A stretch of DNA of 64,000 nt from Phyllobacteriaceae bacterium (lineage in GTDB: Bacteria > Pseudomonadota > Alphaproteobacteria > Rhizobiales > Rhizobiaceae): the NCBI GenBank assembly GCA_024742765.1, contig JANSXT010000003.1, forward strand, positions 148,017-212,016. Direction: 5' to 3'. The position numbers and the translations under genes are program-made. Below the pieces are notes generated by a model, which did no database searches, was not told where the DNA came from, and was given only the letters and a program-made list of their open reading frames with translations. Positions 42,076 through 50,773 of this stretch are shown one piece after another (positions within the stretch are counted from its first letter, which is position 1; every line of letters starts with the position of its first letter).

Positions 42076-43986
42076 TCAGAACCGGGCCTTGATGCCGGCA
42101 AAGGCGGTGCGGCCCTGCGTGTTGTAGCCGAACACCTCCTCATAGCGCTCATCGAACAGATTCTCGACGCGGCCATAGACCTCCACGGTCTCGTTGAGTT
42201 TGAAGCTGCCGCCGATGTTGACCAGCACATAATCGTCGAGCGTGACGCGGGTCTGCGGCGTCGCGAAAATGAACTCGAGGTCTTCCATGACACCGTTATA
42301 GATCACTTCGCCGAAAAGCTGCGCCCGGCCTTCATAGAAGGTGTAGGCGCCCGAAAGCGACGCCGTGTGCATCGGTCGGCGCACTTCGCGCGCGCCACCC
42401 GGTTCGGTGGCGTCGGTGTAGGTGTACATCGCGGTGGCCGAAAAACCGTCGAACAGTTCGGCCGTTGCGGACAGTTCGAGCCCTTGCCGATGCGACGTTC
42501 CGTTAAGGTTGCGCACGGTCTGCCCAAAGCCCTGGATCTCGTTCTCAAGTGTCTGGTTGAACCATGTCACATCAACGACGACCAGCCCGTCCAAGAGGCT
42601 CTGCTCGATGCCGATATCCCAGCCAAGGCTCTCTTCAGGCTTAAGATTCGGATTGCCCTGGAACCGGCCGGCGACGAAGCCGAACTGCTCGAAGAAGGAC
42701 GGGTTCTTGATGCCGGTTCCGACCGAGGCGTGAAGCCGCGTGCCGGTGCCCGGCACGGCCCATGCGCCGGCGACGCTATAGGTTGTCGCGTCCTTGAACG
42801 GGTCGTTCATGTCGTGCCGCACCGCGGCGTTCAGATAGAACTGGTCGGCAAACTCGCCGCGATATTCGGCGACGAATGACTGCGTCACGCGCTCTTGGGT
42901 CGCGGTCTGTCGGAACCGCTCCTGCTCCCATTCATAGGCGCCGGTGACGGTGTGGATCGCATCGAGCAGTGCCGGCGTTTCGAACATGTAGCTCGATTGC
43001 AGCGTCGCCTTTAGCCGGTTGCCCTTATTGGTCGAGGTGACGACCCCGCCGCTTGAACTGTCGCGCACATCGCCATTGCCGGAAAACCGCGCGCTGTGCG
43101 TCCAATAGCCATCAAGCGACGTCCATGTGGCACCGATCGAGCCGGCCAGTTCCTGGACATTGGTCGTGTCGTCGCTGTCGAGGACAAGCCCCTGGGTGGC
43201 CGTTGCCGGAAAGGCAAAGTCCTGCCGGTCGTTTTCGCTCAGCCAGTCGACCATGCGGCCATTGCCGTCGATCACAAGGTTCTCGTTGACATCAAGCGTG
43301 AAGCGTCCCGTCAGCGTCAAATTCTCGTCGCCGTCCTTTTCCGTGCCGAAGTCGGAGATGTTGAACCCGTCGGTGCGCCGGAACCGGGCGGACAGGGCGG
43401 CATCGAAATTGTCGGCGCCGCCGCGTACGGCAACGCCACCGAGGAACGTGCCGTCCGTTCCCGCTTCGCTCTGGACCAGCGCCTCAAAACCGTTGCGCGG
43501 TCCGGATTTGGTGATGACGTTGATGACGCCGGCCAGCGCGTCCGAGCCGTAGAGCGCGCTTTGCGGGCCGCGCAGCACCTCGATCCGGTCGACATCGCCG
43601 ACCTGCAGGCCGCCAAAGTCGAACTCACCCTGGCTGACCGCCGAGACCTCGACCCCGTCGATCAGAACGAGCACATGGTTGCCCTCGGCACCGCGCACGC
43701 GCACCTGGGTCAGCCCACCGAAGGACCCCGTGCGCGAGACGTGAAAGCCGGGGACCTGACGCAATGCATCGGCAAGATAGCGGGTCTGGCTGCGCTCCAG
43801 TTGCTCGCTGGTGATCACGGTAAAGGCGCGGCCGGTCTTTTCCTGCTCGACCGGCGTCCGGCCGGCGGTGAGCAGAAGCGTCGGAAGCAGTGTCTCGCCA
43901 TCATCGGTCCCGTTCTGGGCGTGAGCGGGCTGCAGCAACGCGAATACCGCCGTGGCGGCGGTGGTCAGAAGGATGGTTCGGATCAC
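42076..43986 (-). CDS. btuB: TonB-dependent outer-membrane cobalamin receptor
   Basis: TonB-dependent receptor of 636 residues. A signal peptide (IRTILLTTAATAVFALLQPA) is followed by the plug (RVRGAEGNHVLVLIDGVEVS, then GPQSALYGSDALAGVINVIT), a 22-strand barrel and a C-terminal aromatic residue (AGIKARF). The plug with its DGVE block is BtuB-like. I choose GTG 43,986, with GGGGGA six bases upstream; the frame open to 44,229 runs through the riboswitch and is not protein. It depends on a TonB system such as the one at 50,774-53,479. Confidence 0.9.
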   Translation of the reverse strand: MIRTILLTTAATAVFALLQPAHAQNGTDDGETLLPTLLLTAGRTPVEQEKTGRAFTVITSEQLERSQTRYLADALRQVPGFHVSRTGSFGGLTQVRVRGAEGNHVLVLIDGVEVSAVSQGEFDFGGLQVGDVDRIEVLRGPQSALYGSDALAGVINVITKSGPRNGFEALVQSEAGTDGTFLGGVAVRGGADNFDAALSARFRRTDGFNISDFGTEKDGDENLTLTGRFTLDVNENLVIDGNGRMVDWLSENDRQDFAFPATATQGLVLDSDDTTNVQELAGSIGATWTSLDGYWTHSARFSGNGDVRDSSSGGVVTSTNKGNRLKATLQSSYMFETPALLDAIHTVTGAYEWEQERFRQTATQERVTQSFVAEYRGEFADQFYLNAAVRHDMNDPFKDATTYSVAGAWAVPGTGTRLHASVGTGIKNPSFFEQFGFVAGRFQGNPNLKPEESLGWDIGIEQSLLDGLVVVDVTWFNQTLENEIQGFGQTVRNLNGTSHRQGLELSATAELFDGFSATAMYTYTDATEPGGAREVRRPMHTASLSGAYTFYEGRAQLFGEVIYNGVMEDLEFIFATPQTRVTLDDYVLVNIGGSFKLNETVEVYGRVENLFDERYEEVFGYNTQGRTAFAGIKARF

Positions 43987-44636
43987 GGTTTTCCCCCAAA
44001 TGTCCGAGCGGCCCGCGACGGGACCGCATGTTTGAACCCGGCGTTTGCCGGACCGGCCATTTTGGTGGAGGAAAGCCACCCGACGGACGCTCCGCGCAAA
44101 GACGCATCTTTCGATGTCACCTCTGCGGAACAGACCGTGCCGTGCCACACCCCGTGGCTCGGCTGGGTGACCGTCCAAGGCAGGTTTCCTGGCTTCCGTT
44201 TCAGCGCCGCGCCTTGCCTTCCCATCCATGCGGACAGTGGCGTTGTCAGGCGGGCTCCACGGTTACAGTTGCGGGGGCAGCCATGGTCTTGGTCCCTGTT
44301 GGGTACGCCGCACCATGTTCCCTTTTACCGGCCGCATGCGGCCGCACCTTGAAGCGAGTGCAAAAAAACGCGGCCCGCGCGAAGAGTCAATCCTGCCGAT
44401 TGGCAATTTGCGGCGCGTACCCGTGCGCGGTCGTCCATGACCGTCAGTCTGGAATCGTTCAAAACTAGAGTGTTTGACACCAGTTTTCGCCGGCGGCATA
44501 TGTGGAGCCGGTCAGTCAGCTTTCATTGAGGGAACTCTGGCTGCCAGCCGGCTGATCGGGCCGGACTGCCTGTCCCGGGCCAAAAAGGCCCGTCGGCAGG
44601 CGCATTGACATTCAGTCCTTTCGTTGATCGGAGCCT
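43987..44636. other. Leader region between btuB and the imelysin operon
   Basis: A 650-bp divergent intergenic region. The cobalamin riboswitch occupies about 44,175-44,335. Between the riboswitch and the btuB start lies a ~190-nt expression platform with the small hairpin CCGGCAAACGCCGG but no U-tract, compatible with translational control. The part from 44,340 to 44,636 must hold both promoters; an imperfect TCAAA-N9-TTTGA repeat (44,459-44,477) is the only regulatory-looking element I see. Confidence 0.6.
44175..44335 (-). promoter_or_regulatory. Cobalamin riboswitch
   Basis: On the minus strand the conserved order of the B12 aptamer is present: GGGAAC (44,318-44,323), the core GGCTGCCCCCGCAACTGTAA, then GAGCC, the GCCACTG box (rc 44,236-44,242), GGGAAGGC and finally the GCCAGGAAACCTGCC arm (44,179-44,193). 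It lies about 190 nt before the btuB start. Cobalamin binding should repress expression of the btuBFCD operon. Confidence 0.93.
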
Positions 44637-45914
44637 TTGATGAAAACCACCCCTGCCCTCGCCGCGACGCTGATGCTGTCGACGGCCCTCGGCGCCATGC
44701 CGGCGCTGGCCGAAACCACGCCCGAGGCCGTCGCCGCCCACTATGCCGACATCGCACTGGCGAAATACCAGGATTCGCTTGAGACCGCGCAAGCGCTCGA
44801 TGCCGCCATCGACGCGCTGATCGCCGAACCCTCCGCCGAGGCGCTTCAGGCGGCCAAAGACGCATGGCTCGCATCGCGCGTGCCCTACCAGCAGACCGAG
44901 GTCTACCGGTTCGGCAACGCCATCGTCGACGACTGGGAAGGCCGCGTGAACGCCTGGCCGCTCGATGAGGGACTGATCGACTATGTCGACGCGTCCTACG
45001 GCACCGAAAATGACGAGAACGCGCTTTACACCGCCAATGTGATCGCCAACGCGTCGGTCACGGTCAATGGCGAAGCGGTCGATGCATCGGCCATCACGCC
45101 GGACCTGATCTCGTCGACCCTGCACGAAGCCGGCGAAGTGGAGGCCAATGTCGCGTCGGGCTACCATGCCATCGAGTTCCTGCTCTGGGGCCAGGACCTG
45201 AACGGCACCGATGCCGGCGCGGGCGAACGCCCCTGGACCGACTACGCGACCGGCGATGACTGCACCAACGGCAATTGCGACCGTCGCGGAGAATATCTGG
45301 CCGCCGCCTCCGACCTCCTGATCGCCGATCTCGAGGAAATGGTCGCCAACTGGGAAACCGACGGTGAAGCCCGCGGCGAATTGCTGGCCGATCCGCAAAA
45401 TGCCCTTTCGATCATCCTGACGGGCATGGGATCGCTCTCCTATGGCGAACTGGCCGGCGAGCGCATGAAGCTCGGCCTTCTGCTGCACGACCCCGAAGAA
45501 GAGCATGATTGCTTTGCCGACAACACGCACAATTCGCACCGCTACAATGCGGTCGGCATCAACAACGTCTATAACGGCGTCTACACGCGCCTGGACGGCA
45601 CCGAACTGTCCGGTCCCGCGATCTCCGAACTGGTCGCCGCCGCCGATGCGGGCGTTGATGAAGAACTGAAGGCCAAGCTGATGACGACCATCGAGAAGAT
45701 GGACGCCATGGCCGCGCGCGCCGAGACTGTCGAGGCCTACGACCAGATGATCGGCGAAGGCAATGACGAGGGCAACGCGGTCGTGCAGGCTGCGATCGAC
45801 GGGCTGATCGACCAAACGCGGTCGATCGAGCGCGCGGTGGCCGCCCTTGATCTCGGTTCGTTGGAGTTCGAAGGGTCTGACAGCCTCGACAATCCGAACG
45901 CCGTGTTCCAGTAA
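44637..45914 (+). CDS. Imelysin family iron-regulated periplasmic protein (IrpA/EfeO-like)
   Basis: Secreted protein of 425 residues with signal peptide (LMLSTALGAMPALAETTPEA) and an imelysin domain. The family GxHxxE motif is at Gly175-Glu180 (SGYHAIEFLLWGQD), a probable metal site. Imelysin proteins take part in bacterial iron acquisition and are typically iron-repressed. It starts at ATG 44,637 and heads a four-gene operon (imelysin, DUF1111, imelysin, DUF1513), although a 105-bp palindromic repeat separates it from the second gene. Confidence 0.9.
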   Translation: MMKTTPALAATLMLSTALGAMPALAETTPEAVAAHYADIALAKYQDSLETAQALDAAIDALIAEPSAEALQAAKDAWLASRVPYQQTEVYRFGNAIVDDWEGRVNAWPLDEGLIDYVDASYGTENDENALYTANVIANASVTVNGEAVDASAITPDLISSTLHEAGEVEANVASGYHAIEFLLWGQDLNGTDAGAGERPWTDYATGDDCTNGNCDRRGEYLAAASDLLIADLEEMVANWETDGEARGELLADPQNALSIILTGMGSLSYGELAGERMKLGLLLHDPEEEHDCFADNTHNSHRYNAVGINNVYNGVYTRLDGTELSGPAISELVAAADAGVDEELKAKLMTTIEKMDAMAARAETVEAYDQMIGEGNDEGNAVVQAAIDGLIDQTRSIERAVAALDLGSLEFEGSDSLDNPNAVFQ

Positions 45915-45928
45915 AACGCAAATTGGCG

Positions 45929-46033
45929 ACCGTCATTCCGGGGCCGCACAGCGGCACCCGGAATCCAGAGCCGAGGGGCCGAAAAGTGAGCCGCTGGATT
46001 CAGGATAATGCTGCGCATGTCCGCAATGACGGT
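45929..46033. repeat. Nested palindromic repeat (REP-like)
   Basis: Outer arms ACCGTCATT (45,929-45,937) and AATGACGGT (46,025-46,033) enclose inner complementary pieces, among them GAATCCAG / CTGGATTC and CCCGGAAT. This architecture resembles dispersed extragenic palindromes common in alphaproteobacterial genomes. Lying 14 bp after the imelysin stop, it could fold in the mRNA and partly insulate the downstream DUF1111 gene. Confidence 0.65.
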
Positions 46034-46099
46034 GTTTGAGAAGCGAGACACATTTTGCCGGCGCGCTCGCCGCGCCGGCGTTTCCGAAAGACCAGTCCA

Positions 46100-47635
46100 A
46101 TGCGAATTCGATCGGACAGAGTTCTCCCCATAGCCGCCGCGCTGACGATCAGCGTCGTCACCGCCGCCACCGCCTTCGACGGCCACGGGCTGCCGACCGA
46201 GCGCAGCGACCTGACCGATGAGGACCGCGCGCGCGTCGAGGCCGTCACCACGCCCACGGACGATTTCTCCAAACCCGAAGCCTTCGAGACCATGGCGGGC
46301 GGTGCCGGCACCTCGACGAAGCGCATCAACCGCGATGCGTTCTCCCATTTCAACCAGAACCTGACATTCGAGGAAGAGCAGGATTTCAAGCTCGGCAACG
46401 CGCTGTTCCGAAAGCTGTGGGTGTCCTCGCCCTCATCGACGCAGGCCTCCGACGGGCTCGGGCCGCTGTTCAACGCACGCGCCTGCCAGAGCTGTCATCT
46501 GAAAGACGGGCGCGGCCATCCGCCCGAGGGCGACATGGACGCGACGTCGATGTTCCTGCGCCTGTCGCGGCCGGCTGAAACCGACGCCGAGCGCGAGGCG
46601 CTGGCCAGCTACGTCCTGTCCAACCATCCCGACCCGACCTATGGCGGCCAGTTGCAGGATCTCGCCGTGCCCGGCCTCAAGGCCGAAGGCAGGATGGTGA
46701 TCGACTATGTGGAGGAGCCAGTCGAACTGGGCGACGGCACGATCGTCAATCTGCGCAGGCCCACCTATTCGGTGGCGGATCTCGGCTACGGGCCGCTGCA
46801 TCCGGACACGACATTGTCCCCGCGCATCGCACCGCCGATGATCGGCATGGGGCTGATCGAGGCGATCCACCCGGCGGACATCATCGCCAATGCCGATCCG
46901 GACGATGAAGACGGCAATGGCGTCTCCGGGCGCGTCGCCCTCGCCCGTGACCCGGCAACGGGCGAAATCGCGCTCGGCCGCTTCGGCTGGAAGGCGCAGA
47001 ACGCGGCCGTGCGGCAGCAGTCGGCGGGCGCATTTGCCGGCGATATCGGCATCTCCTCGCCCGACGTTCCGAACCATCACGGCGACTGCACCGAAAACCA
47101 GGCGGCGTGCCTTGCCATGCCCGTTGGCGTGCAGCCGCGCCTGGGCGACACCGAGGCACCCGATCCCGTGCTCGATCTCGTCGTCTTCTATTCGGAAAAC
47201 CTGGCCGTGCCGGCGCGCCGCGCGGTCGATGATCCGATGGTGCTCGACGGCAAGCTGCATTTCTACACGCTCGGCTGCGCCGATTGTCACCGGCCGAAAT
47301 TCGTCACTTCGCGCGATGCGGCCAACCCGGCACACGCCTTCCAGTTGATCTGGCCCTATTCGGACTTCCTACTGCACGATATGGGCGAAGGCCTTGCCGA
47401 CGGCCAGCAGGTGGGCCGCGCCTCGGGCAACGAATGGCGCACGGCGCCGCTTTGGGGCATCGGCTTGACCGAGACCGTGAACGGCCACACTTTCTTTTTG
47501 CATGATGGCCGCGCGCGCAATCTGACCGAAGCGATCCTCTGGCATGGCGGCGAGGCGCAAGGCGCGCGCGACGGTTTCGCCGCGCTGGAAAAGACCGAAC
47601 GCGAGGCGCTGATCGCCTTTCTGGAGAGCCTTTGA
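46100..47635 (+). CDS. Di-heme thiol-oxidoreductase-like protein (DUF1111)
   Basis: Periplasmic c-type cytochrome-like protein of 511 residues. A signal peptide (VLPIAAALTISVVTAATAFD) is followed by two heme-binding motifs: CQSCH near residues 129-133 and CADCH near 393-397. The sequence LFNARACQSCHLKDGRGHPP is typical of DUF1111 proteins, which are found with imelysins. It probably changes the redox state or ligand of iron during periplasmic uptake. ATG 46,100 is chosen; the frame upstream extends into the repeat. Confidence 0.88.
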   Translation: MRIRSDRVLPIAAALTISVVTAATAFDGHGLPTERSDLTDEDRARVEAVTTPTDDFSKPEAFETMAGGAGTSTKRINRDAFSHFNQNLTFEEEQDFKLGNALFRKLWVSSPSSTQASDGLGPLFNARACQSCHLKDGRGHPPEGDMDATSMFLRLSRPAETDAEREALASYVLSNHPDPTYGGQLQDLAVPGLKAEGRMVIDYVEEPVELGDGTIVNLRRPTYSVADLGYGPLHPDTTLSPRIAPPMIGMGLIEAIHPADIIANADPDDEDGNGVSGRVALARDPATGEIALGRFGWKAQNAAVRQQSAGAFAGDIGISSPDVPNHHGDCTENQAACLAMPVGVQPRLGDTEAPDPVLDLVVFYSENLAVPARRAVDDPMVLDGKLHFYTLGCADCHRPKFVTSRDAANPAHAFQLIWPYSDFLLHDMGEGLADGQQVGRASGNEWRTAPLWGIGLTETVNGHTFFLHDGRARNLTEAILWHGGEAQGARDGFAALEKTEREALIAFLESL

Positions 47636-48705
47636 TGCGCATCGTGATCGCCGCAATGGTCCTCTTGCTCGCCACTCTGCCGGCGGCGGCACAGGAGCGC
47701 ACAATCGATGCCGCCATCGAAGGGGCGATCGAGGGTGCGATCCGGCCGGGCTTCGCGACGTTTGAAACCGAGGCGCAATCCATGGCCCAGGCTGTTTCCA
47801 CGCTGTGCGCCTCGCCATCCGACGAGGCGATGGCGGCGGCGCGCGACCGGTTCGATGATCTTGTCGATGCCTGGGGCCGTGTCGAGTTCATCCGGCTGGG
47901 GCCACTGTCGCAGGACAACCGGCTCGAGCGCATCCTGTTCTGGCCGGATCGGCGCGGACGCGGCCTCAACCAGATACAGGGGGTGATCGCCACCGGCGAC
48001 GAAACCGCCCTGTCCGCTGATACGCTGGCCGACAAGTCAGTCGCGGTGCAGGGTCTGGCAGCGCTGGAATATGCGCTGTTCGGCACCGACAGCGACCGGA
48101 TCACGGCAGGCGAAACGCCCGAACGCTGCGCCTATGGCGCAGCGATAGCGCAGAACATCGCGACGATCGCGGGCGAACTGAATGCCGGCTGGCAGGCCGA
48201 AGACGGGATCGCCGCGCTGTGGCTCAACCCGGCGGACGACAATCCGCTGTTCCACGATGAGAGCGAGCAGATCAACGGGCTCGTCAAGCTGATCGGGGAC
48301 GCTTTCGAGATCATCAAGGTCCAGCGGATCGACGCGGTGCTGCGCGATGATCGCGCCTCCATGCGGCCGAAATCGGCGCTGTTCTGGCGGTCGGACAATT
48401 GGGTGGCATCACTTGGCGCCAATATTGCCGGCCTCCAGGCTCTGGTGGATGCGGCCGATCTTGAAGCCACCGTCGATCAGGAGCGCGCGCGGTTTGTCGG
48501 CGCGATGAATTTCGAGCTTGCCAATGCGGCCCGCACACTTGGCCAGACCGATCTGCCGGTTCAGGCGATCGCCGAGGACGAAGAGGCCTATGGCCGAATG
48601 AATTATGTGCGGCTCGTGGTCGACGGACTGGCGACGGTTTCGGCGACACGGCTTAAGGAAATCTACGATTTGTCGTCCGGCTTCTCCTCGCTGGACGGCG
48701 ATTGA
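47635..48705 (+). CDS. Imelysin family protein, second copy
   Basis: Secreted imelysin-domain protein of 356 residues. The signal peptide is RIVIAAMVLLLATLPAAAQ. In place of GxHxxE it has VQGLAALEYALFG, so the motif histidine is missing while the glutamate remains. It therefore may bind metal differently or serve as a partner of the first imelysin (44,637). It overlaps the DUF1111 stop and the DUF1513 start by one base each (TGATG), showing tight coupling. Confidence 0.87.
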   Translation: MRIVIAAMVLLLATLPAAAQERTIDAAIEGAIEGAIRPGFATFETEAQSMAQAVSTLCASPSDEAMAAARDRFDDLVDAWGRVEFIRLGPLSQDNRLERILFWPDRRGRGLNQIQGVIATGDETALSADTLADKSVAVQGLAALEYALFGTDSDRITAGETPERCAYGAAIAQNIATIAGELNAGWQAEDGIAALWLNPADDNPLFHDESEQINGLVKLIGDAFEIIKVQRIDAVLRDDRASMRPKSALFWRSDNWVASLGANIAGLQALVDAADLEATVDQERARFVGAMNFELANAARTLGQTDLPVQAIAEDEEAYGRMNYVRLVVDGLATVSATRLKEIYDLSSGFSSLDGD

Positions 48706-49811
48706 TGCAGCGCTTCGGCGCAACGGGGCTGATCGGCCGGCGCACATTTCTGCGTGCCGCCGGGGCCGGCTTTGCCGCCTCGCTCATCCCGTCGGCCGCA
48801 ATTGCGCTCGCCGGGACGCAAGCCGTCTTCGCCTCGGCCTATCGCGACCGGTCCGGCGCGTTCGGCGTTGCGCTGTTGAGCGAGGATGGCGCGATCGTGC
48901 ATCGCTATGCGCTGCCGGCGCGCGGCCACGATCTGGTTCGCCAGCCGAACGGCGACACACTCGTTGCGTTCGCCCGCCGGCCCGGCACGTTCGCCGCCCT
49001 GTTCGATCTTGGTCGCGCGCGCGAGCCGGTCACCATCGCCGCGCCGGCCAGCCGGCATTTCTACGGTCATGGTGCCTTCTCCACCGATGGCCGGCTGCTC
49101 TATGCAACGGAGAATGATTTCGATGCCGCGCGCGGTGTCATCGGCCTTTATGACGCAACGAACGGTTTTGCCCGTATCGGCGAATTCGACACGTTCGGCA
49201 CCGGCCCGCACGACATGGCGGTCTTGCCCGATGGCCGGACGCTGGTCGTCTCCAATGGCGGCATTGAGACCCATCCCGACTATCCGCGCGCCAAGCTGAA
49301 CGTGCCGACCATGGCGCCGAACCTTGCCTTCATCCATGCCAAAACCGGCGATCTTCTGGCGCGCCATGCGCTGCCGCGGGCCATGCACAAACTGTCGATC
49401 CGGCATCTGGCGGTCGATCGCGACGGCACGGCCTGGTTCGCCTGTCAGAATGAGGGTGACATTGCCGAACCCGTGGCGCTGATCGGCCGGGCGTCATTGC
49501 ATTCGGGCGCGTTCGAGCTCATTGACCTCCCCGAAACGGCAACCGCGTCCCTGCGCGGCTATGTGGGTTCGATCGCGGCGAATTCCCTGACGGGCCACAT
49601 AGCAATCACCTCGCCGCGCGGCGGCGTTGCCTTTTCATTCGATCCGGCCAGCCGGGCCATTCTCGCCACCCGCAATGAGCCGGATCTGTGCGGCATCGCG
49701 CCGTCCGGCGCCGGGTTCAGATACAGTTCCGGAGACGGGCTGTTTGGCACCGCGCGGCACGATGTCGGTTTCGACAATCATCTGATCGCATTGCCCGCCG
49801 CCCGGCGCTGA
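48705..49811 (+). CDS. DUF1513 family Tat-exported beta-propeller-like protein
   Basis: Protein of 368 residues with a twin-arginine signal (GRRTFLRAAGAGFAASL, arginines 12-13). The mature part has repeated beta blocks such as GTGPHDMAVLPDGRTLVVSNG, which suggest a propeller. DUF1513 proteins accompany imelysin/DUF1111 genes in iron-regulated operons, but the activity is unknown. ATG 48,705 overlaps the imelysin stop. Confidence 0.85.
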   Translation: MQRFGATGLIGRRTFLRAAGAGFAASLIPSAAIALAGTQAVFASAYRDRSGAFGVALLSEDGAIVHRYALPARGHDLVRQPNGDTLVAFARRPGTFAALFDLGRAREPVTIAAPASRHFYGHGAFSTDGRLLYATENDFDAARGVIGLYDATNGFARIGEFDTFGTGPHDMAVLPDGRTLVVSNGGIETHPDYPRAKLNVPTMAPNLAFIHAKTGDLLARHALPRAMHKLSIRHLAVDRDGTAWFACQNEGDIAEPVALIGRASLHSGAFELIDLPETATASLRGYVGSIAANSLTGHIAITSPRGGVAFSFDPASRAILATRNEPDLCGIAPSGAGFRYSSGDGLFGTARHDVGFDNHLIALPAARR

Positions 49812-49843
49812 CCGGCCACCCATGCCGAACCCGGGACCAGACT

Positions 49844-50326
49844 TCAGGCGTCCACGGTCCTCAATTCACTGTCGAGCCGCTCGACGGCTTCCAGAAAGGG
49901 CGCGTCGGGATTGCCCTCGCACAGCATCATGGCCGACAGCCGCGCTTCGCCCATCTTGCCGCGACCGACTGCCTGGAGACTGCGCATCAGATGCGCCTCA
50001 TTGTTGGTCAGGCGCTTGTTGCAGCATGGGCAGAACGGATCGCAGAAATGAAACTTGGTGCGCCGGGAAACGCGCATTGCCTGAACGGTGCGCAGGCAGC
50101 ACCAGGCCACGCTTGGCCCGCGTTGCTCGCCGAAATGCTTGACGGCGTTGCTGAATCCCAACTCCCAGTCGACCGATTGCGGCCGCGCATAGGACATGAA
50201 GTAGCAGCGCATGATGCACAGCGCGTTGCGTTCGCCGGCGGTAAGGTCGATCGTCGCGCCGTCCGCGCGGACACTACAAGGCCGCCGCCGGTCGCCGGCT
50301 GGTGGTGGTCGTCTTCTCTCGGTCAT
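49844..50326 (-). CDS. Cysteine-rich conserved hypothetical protein of the heme locus
   Basis: Protein of 160 residues with an Arg/Pro-rich start and a compact core. Cysteines are concentrated in NALCIMRCYF, VAWCCLRTV and HFCDPFCPCCNKRL; the last resembles a zinc-ribbon or metal-binding loop. The start ATG 50,326 has GGGAGG upstream. It lies 25 bp after the heme-degrading monooxygenase gene on the same strand, so it is probably the last gene of the receptor/TonB operon. Family not recognised; a metal- or heme-related role is suggested only by position and cysteines. Confidence 0.65.
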   Translation of the reverse strand: MTERRRPPPAGDRRRPCSVRADGATIDLTAGERNALCIMRCYFMSYARPQSVDWELGFSNAVKHFGEQRGPSVAWCCLRTVQAMRVSRRTKFHFCDPFCPCCNKRLTNNEAHLMRSLQAVGRGKMGEARLSAMMLCEGNPDAPFLEAVERLDSELRTVDA

Positions 50327-50351
50327 GGCAGCGCCTCCCTGGCGTTACGGA

Positions 50352-50666
50352 TCACTCGTTGACAACGGCCTCAAAGCCCTCGAACTGTGGATGGCCGGCA
50401 TACATGCCCTTATTGTCGCCGGCATTGGCATGGGCCTGGCGGAAATGGTCGGATTTGGTCCATGCGATGAAATCGTCGCGGCTGCCCCAAATGGTGTGGG
50501 ACGCGTAAAGCGTGGTGCGGCTGTCATCGTCGAAATCGCCCTTGAGCAGATGAAACGTCTGAAAGCCGGGCACCTGATTGAGGCGTGAATCGCGGTTGCG
50601 CCAGACCTCCTCGAACGCATCCTCATGGCCTTCATTGATCTTGAAGCGGTTCATCGCGACGAACAT
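50352..50666 (-). CDS. Heme-degrading monooxygenase (IsdG/HmuQ-like ABM domain)
   Basis: Protein of 104 residues with the antibiotic-biosynthesis-monooxygenase fold. MNRFKINEGHEDAFEEVWRN and VPGFQTFHLLKGD are typical of IsdG-type enzymes, and His in DHFRQAHANAG is a candidate heme ligand. It would open the heme ring to release iron in the cytoplasm, like rhizobial HmuQ. ATG 50,666 is chosen; the open frame to 50,777 overlaps only tonB and intergenic sequence. It is 107 bp after tonB. Confidence 0.85.
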   Translation of the reverse strand: MFVAMNRFKINEGHEDAFEEVWRNRDSRLNQVPGFQTFHLLKGDFDDDSRTTLYASHTIWGSRDDFIAWTKSDHFRQAHANAGDNKGMYAGHPQFEGFEAVVNE

Positions 50667-50773
50667 GGCTTGGTCTCCTGTAATGTTTTGGCTTGGCTTG
50701 TTCTGGTTTGCGAAGGGTCGGACGACGCAGCGTCCGGGAAAGGTCGAAGACCAGCCGACAAGCGATGTCCTGA

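Noticed and set aside
44043..44060. Hairpin CCGGCAAACGCCGG downstream of the riboswitch as a terminator
   Set aside because: Short stem and no U-tract; translational control is equally possible.
44459..44477. Imperfect inverted repeat TCAAA-N9-TTTGA upstream of the imelysin gene as an iron box
   Set aside because: It fits neither the RirA (TGA-N9-TCA) nor the Irr consensus well enough; kept only as a remark in the leader entry.
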